From contig WHUZ01000044.1 of NCBI GenBank assembly GCA_015179045.1, forward strand, positions 310,001 through 374,000: 64,000 nt of DNA, given 5' to 3'. This document shows positions 32,087-39,090 of this stretch, one piece after another. A program made the translations under genes and the position numbers. Numbering within the stretch: the first letter of the stretch is position 1; every line of letters starts with the position of its first letter. The notes under the pieces were generated by a model. That model saw only the letters and a list, made by a program, of their open reading frames with translations, did no database searches and had not been told where the DNA came from. Source of the stretch: Kalaharituber pfeilii. Taxonomy: Eukaryota > Ascomycota > Pezizomycetes > Pezizales > Pezizaceae.

Positions 32087-32417
32087 GTGAGCGGCACGAG
32101 CCGAGCCAGCTCGAGGTCAAACGAGCCAAGATCATGCTTGTGTTTTTCTTGACAGCTCGCTAAAATGCTTAGCCAGTGCAAGGTTTCATAAACTGTAAAT
32201 ACCTAATATAGTAATAATTAGAGACTTGGAGCTCATTCTGACCTACCAACAACTTCGAAATGCACAATTTAGCTGATAGTAGTGAGAAAGATGAAAATTT
32301 AGCTTAGTTTAGTTTAGTTTGTCAATATTATGTATATAATCAATCCAGGCTCGAGCTCATGCCACGCCAGCTCGAGCTCACCCTCCAGCTCGGCTCGAGC
32401 TAGCTCGTGCCGCTCAC
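32087..32417. mobile_element. GC-rich TIR MITE, 331 bp
   Basis: Ends GTGAGCGGCACGAGC and GCTCGTGCCGCTCAC are perfect inverted repeats, followed inward by further GCTCGAG/CTCGAGC words. TA flanks both ends (32085-32086, 32418-32419). The interior is AT-rich and non-coding. Confidence 0.8.
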
Positions 32418-32468
32418 TATTGGTTCTGGGGAAGCTTGGTTCTGGGGAAGCTTGGTTCTGGGGAAGCC
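32418..32468 (+). repeat. 16-bp tandem repeat
   Basis: GGTTCTGGGGAAGCTT occurs three times in succession, the last unit ending GAAGCC. Confidence 0.9.
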
Positions 32469-32678
32469 AATATAGTTATCGGGCAACTGGAGGTTTCCGG
32501 CGAGTTTGCAATGCTTCCATCATTCGTTTGAAACTCTTGAATTTTATGTGCTGATACGCGAGGGTTGTGCTGCGAAATGGTTATGTCGGACAGAAGCTTA
32601 AGCATCACTGTTGAAAATGGTATCCTGCAACATCCAGTCTTTCCACCACGTTCTGTTTCTTCTACATCTATGTCATTC

Positions 32679-32937
32679 TGTAATGTTCTAACACTTTCTA
32701 ATTCTCTGATACGTCATGAATTCGTCTGTCATCCATCATGTATGCTAGATATTTCCATCTCTACGTTCTTGATACTTCTAGATATTTCTAAAGTCATGTG
32801 AACAACATGTTACCTATACGTGACTTGCTTTTTCCATTCCTTATTTGGAAACATCTAGATCTCAATTATAAATAGGTCTCGAACTTCCTCCTGTACATAG
32901 GTCGGGCTTCAATCAAGTCTCCGTCCTTCCTCTAACA
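32679..32937 (+). mobile_element. Possible solo LTR
   Basis: The segment begins TGTAATGTTCTAACAC and ends CTCTAACA, with a TATAAATAGG box about 60 bases before the end and repeated TCTAGATATTTC words. This is LTR-like, but the flanking five bases do not match and no internal region or second LTR was found. Confidence 0.3.
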
Positions 32938-33267
32938 ATCACAAGTGGTTTAGGTGATGAGGCCTGGGTATTGTCAGGAATCGTAGTCCAGCGTTCATAT
33001 AGATCCTAGGCCTAGATACCAATTAACCAGGACGAATCAGTGAAAGTGGAATAGGCTTCTGGAGAAGATAAAGTGTGTGCAAAATGTTGACAAGAAATGG
33101 CATATTTGATAATAATGGGGCACGTAGGACATGGACTATTTCCCACATCTCCAGCGAGACAGAGGCTAATCGAGAGCGAGGGGCGGTGTGGGTTAAAGGG
33201 TAGAAGGGCATTGGCGGAAATGAGAGGGGGGATGCTAAGATTATAGGCTGGCTGACTCAAGGGCGAT

Positions 33268-33720
33268 TTTTTTTTTTAAATTTAATATCATTAATCGTGT
33301 GCCGCCCCATGGGCTACGGCGATGTTAAGTACATAGGAGATAAGTAGGGAGAGAAAAGTAGAAATATGAGTAGAAAAATAAGATGACGATAATGAAATAG
33401 GGACAATAAACAATTGTAGAAAGATAGCCTGTCACTCCTCCATCCGTCCCATCAGCGTTTTTTTTTTTTTTTTTTTTATCTCACATAACCCCGCTTGCAG
33501 CTGTTCGCCATGGCAGGGTCGTCCCATCAGCGTCAAGAGCGGAACCCTGTCCCTTTCGCTGCCCTCCGGGGGTCTGGCGATATCGTCTCTTCCCCCGGGC
33601 CAATTCTCTTCCATACCCAGCATTCGTCAAGTAGGTGCGCAGTGGTCTCTTCCCGTTCCCCGCACCATCGGGACTCAAGGATGAGGATTACGTACTCGAG
33701 GAGGGCATAGGACCAAAGTG
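33268..33720 (-). pseudogene. LINE-B 3' fragment with stem-loop tail
   Basis: On the minus strand: ORF2 C-terminal knuckle SRWCGEREETTAHLLDEC, stops, about 200 bases of 3' UTR, then tail ATCGCCGTAGCCC...ACACGATTAATGATATT and poly(A). The tail arms ATCG/CGAT keep pairing although both differ from CTCG/CGAG. A type A retroposon lies inside at 33458-33519. Confidence 0.7.
33458..33519 (-). mobile_element. Type A micro-retroposon inside LINE-B
   Basis: Minus strand CCCTGCCATGGCGAACAGCT, GCAAGCGGGGTTATGTGAG and poly(A). The perfect 13 bp target duplication CGTCCCATCAGCG lies at 33445-33457 and 33520-33532. Confidence 0.95.
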
Positions 33721-34153
33721 GAAAGAGAGAGATAGCAGGTGTCGGGTGTCGCGCTTTAGGCGACAGAGAGGCTGGGAAGCGAAGGGTTGAGGGGACTCAC
33801 GTACCTGTTGTCGAAGAAGAGACCATGGCTGAGCTGACTGCAGCTGAAGGAGACTGGAAAGACAGAGGAGAGTAACTGCAAGCTATTTGGTAGGAGGAAG
33901 CTGACACATTGGACGGAGGAATGGCGGGAGCCTAGGTCCCGATAGAGGTGAAGCTGAAGAGAGGTGGGCAAACTCAAGGAGTTTGTGGAGGCACTGGCAG
34001 ATTACAGTGCAATGACGCGGGGCGCACTCGCTTGTTTCTGTTCTTCCACGCCGCTTTTCCTTTTCTCTCTCCTGGTTACACTTCAGCTGGGCGCTGAACC
34101 ACTGGCACGTGGCTGCTCGGCTACAGAACGCCGGACTCGCTACTGCACTGGCC
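33721..34153. other. Unassigned, perhaps upstream part of a LINE-B copy
   Basis: It lies directly upstream (minus strand) of the LINE-B knuckle. Minus-strand reading includes frames of 70-90 codons without recognisable motifs. No RNA gene or repeat ends were seen. Confidence 0.35.
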
Positions 34154-34405
34154 ATTTTTTTTTTTTTTTTTTTTTAGGTCATTACTCGCATGCCGCCTTG
34201 TAGGCTATGGCGAGGATTTAAATACATAACAACGAATAAACAGTGTATAACATCACAGAAAAAGTAAAAACAACGTCGCAACATCGAGCGTGTCCTGCAC
34301 CATTGACTGGCACGTGAGCTGCTGGACTGGCGCTGGACTGAACACTGGACCGGACACTGACGGAAACTGGCCTGGATACGTAGGGTTAAACCAAGAATTT
34401 GATGG
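34154..34405 (-). mobile_element. LINE-B 3' UTR fragment with tail
   Basis: Poly(T), then on the minus strand the tail CCTCGCCATAGCC...GGCATGCGAGTAATGACC, preceded by AT-rich 3' UTR and a CTGGACTGGCGCTGGACTG-type repeat. The likely left target sequence is TGCACTGGCCA; its partner was not found. Confidence 0.6.
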
Positions 34406-34541
34406 TTAGAATTTTTTTTTCTTTTTATATCAGTACTGGTATACCGCCTGGCGGGCTATGACGAGATTAAATACAAAAGAAATAATAAAAGAACAAAAAT
34501 TATCAAAGTGAAACAGAAACTGCAATGTCCTCCAATGTCAC

Positions 34542-35392
34542 CAGTGTTCCCAACGGGGCGGCCAGGCCAGGCCAAGGGTATGGCCTGGCCGGCCGTGAGG
34601 TCCGCCCGCGCCGGTCCAGGCGGCCTGAATGTTTCAGGCCGGCCCAGGCCGCCCAGGCCGGTCCAGGCCATTCAGGCCATTCGGGCCATTCAGGCCATTC
34701 AGGCTGCAGTGTGAGTTAAGATATACAGTAGCTAGCTATATACAGAACGTACTCTAAATTCTACGTATACCTCATTCTCTAATGTTTAGGATTTTGCTTG
34801 CTGATTTTACACCGCCAGTATCGCTTTCCATTAGCCATGCACAGCTTCACCATAGTGTCAAATCCAACTTTGTCGCACCAGATTTTTGTAACCCAAATTC
34901 CAGAAGACTCGATATCGGCATCAGATTGGACTGAAGGGAATCGTCGATGCAAGGTCAAAACTTGAACTGCACTATGGAGAGTGAAGAATAGGAGAATACT
35001 TAAGGAATCATCATCGCCAGTACCGGTGGTTGGAATGTCTGTCTCCCTGCAATACTAATAAGAAATTAGTATATAGTCAAGCGATACAAAAAAAAATTAC
35101 TTACCTGAATACCTGCGAAAAGCGCTGCTCAATAAAAACAAGTCTAGATAGTTATCCGAAAATATTGAAAGGTTCATATTAAATCCGTGTCCAAGTAACC
35201 TGAAGGTGGCCCCTGAAATAGCCTCGTAACCGGCCCTCCTGCCCCTGAAATTGCTTGAACGGCCTGAATGGCCTGGACGGCCTGGGCGGCCTGCCCTGCC
35301 ATGGCGAACAGCTACAAGCGGGGTCATGTGATATAAAAAAAAAAAAAAAGCCTGGGCGGCCTGGTCGGCGGCCTGGCCGGTTGGGAACACTG
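34542..35392. mobile_element. hAT-type MITE 1
   Basis: The ends are CAGTGTTCCCAAC and GTTGGGAACACTG. The perfect 8 bp target duplication AATGTCAC (34534-34541, 35393-35400) and the CAGTGTTCCC start are typical of hAT elements. Subterminal zones are packed with GGCCATTCAGGCC and GGCCTGGNCGGCC units facing inward from both ends. The interior (34700-35240) is shared with MITE 2 and non-coding. A type A retroposon sits at 35294-35349. Confidence 0.92.
35294..35349 (+). mobile_element. Type A micro-retroposon inside MITE 1
   Basis: CCCTGCCATGGCGAACAGCT, ACAAGCGGGGTCATGTGATA and poly(A). The perfect 14 bp target duplication GCCTGGGCGGCCTG lies at 35280-35293 and 35350-35363. Confidence 0.95.
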
Positions 35393-35574
35393 AATGTCAC
35401 ACCCTACCCATCTCGGCAGCTCTGCCACGGATTCTAGTTCATCTTCGCTACTTCGCTACTTGCTGTAGGCCCTCCTCATTGCCTCCAGGCGCCCTAGCCA
35501 CTTCTTCCTCCAAACCTCGCACTTGTACCAGATGTGTGCAGATATCTCCTCTTCGGTGTCACACCATCTAATGC

Positions 35575-36884
35575 CAGTGTTCCCAACGGGCCGGCAAGGC
35601 CAGGCCCGTTCAGACCATTCAGGCTGCAGTGTGAGTTAAGTTATACAGTAGCTATATACAGAACGTACTCTTACTTCTACGTATACCTCGTTCTCTAATG
35701 TTTAGGATTTTTCTTGCTGATTTTATACCGCCAGTATCGCTTTCCATTACCCATGCACAGCTTCACCATACTGACAAATCCAACTTTGTCGCACCAGATT
35801 TTTGTAACCCAAATTCCAGCAGACTCGATTTCGGCATCAGATTTGACTGCAGCGAATCGTCGATGCATGATCAAAACTTGAACTGCACTATGGAGAGTGA
35901 AGATTACTGAAGGAATCATCATCACCAGTACCGGTGGTTGGAATGTCTGTCTCCCTGCAGTGCTAAGAAATTAGTATGTGGTCAAGCGATACTAAAAAAA
36001 AAATTAATTTACCTGAATACTGAATACCTGCAAAAAGCGCTGCTCAATAACAAAAAGTCTAGATAGGTATCTGAAGAATAGAAACGTTTATATTAAATCC
36101 GTGTCCAAGTAACCTGAAGGTGGCCCTGAATAGCCTCGTAACCAGCCCTCCTGCCCTGAATTGATTCAACGGCCTGAATGGCCTGGCCGGTTTTTTTTTT
36201 TTTTTTTTTTTTTTTTTATATTCACGTAATCCCGCATACAGGCTACCAGCCTATGGCAGGGACCCTTATACGCGGGTCAGGTTAGAGCAGCTACCTATCT
36301 ACACTACGTACATGCTTGGTACACAATGTACCCTCCGGCCCTTCAGCTAGCCCAGATCGAGGCTGGCGAACCATACCTCGACTGGGTTGCCCTCTATCCC
36401 CTCCTGCTTCCACCCTTTCTCCTCTAAGTTCTCCCAGCACTGCCAGGTGACCGTCTCACCACTCTCCTTCTTTCTCCTGGGCCGCTCCAGCTCACCACAC
36501 TCGAACACCACATGTTCTGCACTCCAAGCTGCTCCACAAGAGCACCGTGCCTCCTGTCCACTGATTTTCCTCCTCCACATGGCTCCGCCTTTCCCAGTCC
36601 GCAGCCAGGTGTAGTTGGTGAGGGCCCTTCTGCACCACTTCACGAACTTGCCCTTCCCGAACCCAACTCGCTCCTTCTCCTCCTTTTTGTTTCGAACTAA
36701 CTCCTGCCGCAGCCCGCCCTCAGTGGCCTGCCCATCGTACCTCATACCTCTTTGGCCCTCTCATCTGCGATCTCATTGCCCTCTATCCCCACATTGGCCT
36801 TGACCCATGCAAGCCTCACAGCTCCGGGATCCCTCAAGTTCCGCCGCCTTTCTGCCATGAGCTCTACCACCGGTTGGGAACACT
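35575..36884. mobile_element. hAT-type MITE 2, interrupted by LINE-A
   Basis: It starts CAGTGTTCCCAACGGG, shares the MITE 1 interior (35620-36190), is cut by a LINE-A 3' end at 36190-36872 and resumes as CCGGTTGGGAACACT. No 8 bp target duplication was found (TCTAATGC on the left, no match on the right), so one flank may have been exchanged by recombination. A shared minus-strand frame at 35695-35925 has no recognisable domain. Confidence 0.75.
36190..36872 (-). pseudogene. LINE-A 3' end, 5'-truncated
   Basis: Minus strand: RNase H end VKANVGIEGNEIADERAKEV, stop or frame change, MRYDGQATEGGLRQELVRNK, FVKWCRRALTNYTWLRTGKG, knuckle CSCGAAWSAEHVVFEC, ending EVWFASLDLG at 36347. About 130 bases of 3' UTR follow, then stem-loop tail type C (CCCTGCCATAGGCTGG, GTATGCGGGATTACGTGAAT) and poly(A). 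It directly links the type C tail to this RNase H-bearing LINE. The target duplication appears short (CCGGT). Confidence 0.85.
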
Positions 36885-36971
36885 ACCATCCACACTCTGG
36901 TCCATCACGCCTAGTCATAAGATTCGACAAGGGAACTAAGATGCAAGTCTGGGGAGGAAGGCCCAACGACC

Positions 36972-37041
36972 TAGCCTGTCTCCGGGCTATGAGGGCTTGC
37001 CCAGGGACCCTGCCATGGCTTAGTGCTACAAGCGGGGTTAT

Positions 37042-37074
<33 letters not shown>
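36972..37074 (+). mobile_element. Type A retroposon, longer form
   Basis: TAGCCTGTCTCCGGGCTATG, GAGGGCTTGCCCAGGGA, then the CCCTGCCATGGC ... AAGCGGGGTTATGTGATTT tail and about 29 A. The perfect 14 bp target duplication AAGGCCCAACGACC lies at 36958-36971 and 37075-37088. It carries about 36 bases more at its 5' side than other type A copies. Confidence 0.93.
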
Positions 37075-37079
<5 letters not shown>

Positions 37080-38018
37080 CCAACGACCCCCTCCCGAGTT
37101 GGCTTGGCGTCCCACCCGCCGCCCCCCCACCCACCACCCGAGACCCTGGGGTTTAGCCCCATCACCTACACAGAAACGGAGCCAACCATCACCATAAACC
37201 CGGCCTCCCCCCCCGAAGCCTTAGGCTTCTACCCGACAGTCACCACACACTCGGAGGAGCCGTGCGTAGAGACCGCGGCGACATCGGGGGTCACGACCAA
37301 CAGCAGGAAGCGTAAGGGTAAGACCGCGTCGACTCAAGACCCATACGCATTCAAGCGCAGTCTGGACAAAAGGGAAGCGGAAAAGATCGCTACTGCGCCA
37401 ACAGTCGGGGCCCCGAGCACCACACGTCCCGATGACACCCTCGCCGATATCCCCACCGCACCAAAACCATCAACCCCCGAGCCTACCCAAGCTCAATGCC
37501 CAGCACCTAAACGGGAAAACCCAGAACCCCCCCCCCTCTCCCCCGCCCCCCCAAAAACCCCGCCAACCACCTCCGACGCCACCACAACCTCAAAAGTCGG
37601 CATGGTCATACACGAGATAGCCCTGAGGGAGGATCTAGGGAAGGTCCAAAAATTGTTGGAGGAAGCCAACAAGGATCTAGCACACAAGAATCCCTCTCCC
37701 CGCCCCAAGAGCACCTCCGCCTCCCCGCCAACCAATCTCAATGCCACCACCAGATCCAAAACCGGTATTGTAGTACACGGGATCGCCCTACGGAAGGACC
37801 TAGGGAAGGTCAGACAATGGTTGGAGGCAGCGAATCAGGATTTGGGAAAGATTACCGGAATTCGCTGGCTGAGGAAGAAGACCACGCTGGTTGAGGAAGG
37901 AAAGAAAACCAGCTCGGTGGTAGTTTACCTGGAGAGAGAGACCGAGGTTGGGAGGATAAGGCTTGGGGGACGCTGGCTGAGGTCGGACCGGTATGAATCG
38001 GAGAGGGGACGGAAATAG
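37023..38018 (+). CDS. Chimeric ORF1 frame made by nested insertion (LINE-B gag-like)
   Basis: The open frame crosses the end of the type A retroposon, the outer half-LINE ORF1 and the inner half-LINE ORF1. The fusion at 37668-37681 (ANKDLAHKNPSPRPK) is in frame by chance. Both parts hold the same segment once (GMVIHEIALREDLGKVQ and GIVVHGIALRKDLGKVRQ). The C-terminus ITGIRWLRKKTTLVEEGKK, SSVVVYLERETEVGR and GGRWLRSDRYESERGRK resembles the end of fungal LINE ORF1 (RNA-binding gag-like) proteins. There is no zinc knuckle. It is not expected to be a host gene. Confidence 0.6.
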
Positions 38019-38191
38019 GACATACCGGGCCTTTCACCCGCACCATGAGAGAGTTTTGCGGGCAATACATGTAGTTAGTAGTAGTTAGTTGCAGGGTTTG
38101 ACTTCGTTTCGTTCTTTCTTTTAATAAAGACCCTCGCCATAGCCCATCGGGCGGCAAGCGAGTATTGATATAAAAAAAAAAAAAAAAAAAA
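37681..38191 (+). mobile_element. ORF1-only half-LINE (inner copy, 5'-truncated)
   Basis: The perfect 13 bp target duplication AACAAGGATCTAG lies at 37668-37680 and 38192-38204, inside the ORF1 of the outer copy. The 511 bp insert holds the end of ORF1 (stop at 38018), about 115 bases of UTR with AATAAA near 38122, tail CCTCGCCATAGCCCATCGG, GCAAGCGAGTATTGATAT and poly(A). Confidence 0.93.
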
Positions 38192-38580
38192 AACAAGGAT
38201 CTAGGGAAGACAACAGGGATCCGTTGGCTCAGGAAGAAGCAGACACTGATCGACGAAGGGAAAAAGACAAGCTCAGCAGTAGTCTACTTAAGAGAAAACT
38301 ACTGAGGTCGGCAAAGTCAGGCTCGGAGGATGATGGCTGAGAGTGGACCAGAGTATGAATGGGACCGGGGACGGAAATAGGTGGTCAAGATCCCCGTACA
38401 TGCTGGGCTTTGGAGGACACTACCCACACCACCAGCGAGAGTCGTGGGCTTCATACATGTTATTTAGTTTACCTTATTTCCTTCCACTTATTCCTTATGT
38501 AACTAAACCTCGCCATAGCCCACAGGGCGGCATGCGAGTAATGAGGTAAAAAAAAAAAAAAAAAAAAACTCTGGCCCATC

Positions 38581-38923
38581 GACCTTCCCTATCAAAAGCT
38601 AAATTTGACGCTGGATTGACTAAACGCGGGACTAATGCATGGCCTGCATTCGTTCAGTGAAATTGTAATTCAACGCAAGTGCTATCAGTGTCATAGTCTC
38701 CAAAACCAGGCCCTATTGAGCAGTTAGAACACAATTAATGTACAATTTGCAATACAATCAATACAGAGAAAATACTTTTATTAAAACGCTCAACTCATGC
38801 GATTAAATTACAAATAGTCACCATTCGACAAAATTTACCGTCACATAGGGAACTAGGCCTACCCTCCCCACCAGATCCTTAACCATTGTCCCCTCCCAAG
38901 ACTTCGGCGTACCCACTTCCTAA
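38581..38923. other. Non-coding flank, nothing recognised
   Basis: AT-rich sequence between the half-LINE and the retroposon at 38937. It could be part of the 3' flank of the minus-strand ankyrin gene. Confidence 0.4.
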
Positions 38924-38936
38924 GCTTTATATGATG

Positions 38937-38974
38937 CCTTGCCATGGCGAACACCTGCAAGCGGGTAGCGTGAA

Positions 38975-39007
<33 letters not shown>
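38937..39007 (+). mobile_element. Type A micro-retroposon
   Basis: CCTTGCCATGGCGAACACCT, GCAAGCGGGTAGCGTGAAAT and about 30 A. Flanks GCTTTATATGATG (38924-38936) and GCCTTATATGACATG (from 39008) form a target duplication with small changes. It lies about 84 bases beyond the stop codon of the ankyrin frame. Confidence 0.88.
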
Positions 39008-39008
<1 letters not shown>

Positions 39009-39090
39009 CCTTATATGACATGCTCAGGGCGCCCGCCACACCCGCCACCTCTCCTCCAGTGTGCCAACATATCGTGCTCTCTCCCGTCAC

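Larger units (their letters stand above)
34412..35573 (-). pseudogene. LINE-B 3' end split by an hAT-type MITE
   Basis: Minus strand, upstream to downstream: RWCDTEEEISAHIWYKC and VWRKKWLGRLEAMRRAYSK (35573-35430, ORF2 C-terminal knuckle), a stop, 3' UTR to 35401, the MITE at 34542-35392, more 3' UTR, then tail CTCGTCATAGCCC...CAGTACTGATAT and poly(A) at 34412. Removing the MITE and one target copy restores a continuous LINE 3' UTR, linking the type B tail to this LINE family. Confidence 0.75.
36907..38567 (+). mobile_element. ORF1-only half-LINE (outer copy)
   Basis: Flanks ACTCTGGTCCATC (36894-36906) and ACTCTGGCCCATC (38568-38580) are a 13 bp target duplication with one mismatch. Once the inner insertions are set aside, an ORF1-like frame rich in Pro, Thr and Ser leads to GMVIHEIALREDLGKVQKLL, then KTTGIRWLRKKQTL and EGKKTSSAVVYL. 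About 150 bases of UTR and tail CCTCGCCATAGCCCACAGG, CATGCGAGTAATGAGG and poly(A) follow. No endonuclease or reverse transcriptase lies between ORF1 and tail. Confidence 0.82.

Noticed and set aside
32679..32937. Confident solo LTR
   Set aside because: TG...CA ends and a TATA-like box are present, but no target duplication or partner was found; kept only as a low-confidence feature.
35695..35925. Protein gene within hAT MITE interior
   Set aside because: A similar region in MITE 1 is interrupted by differences, no domain is recognised, and the element is otherwise non-coding.
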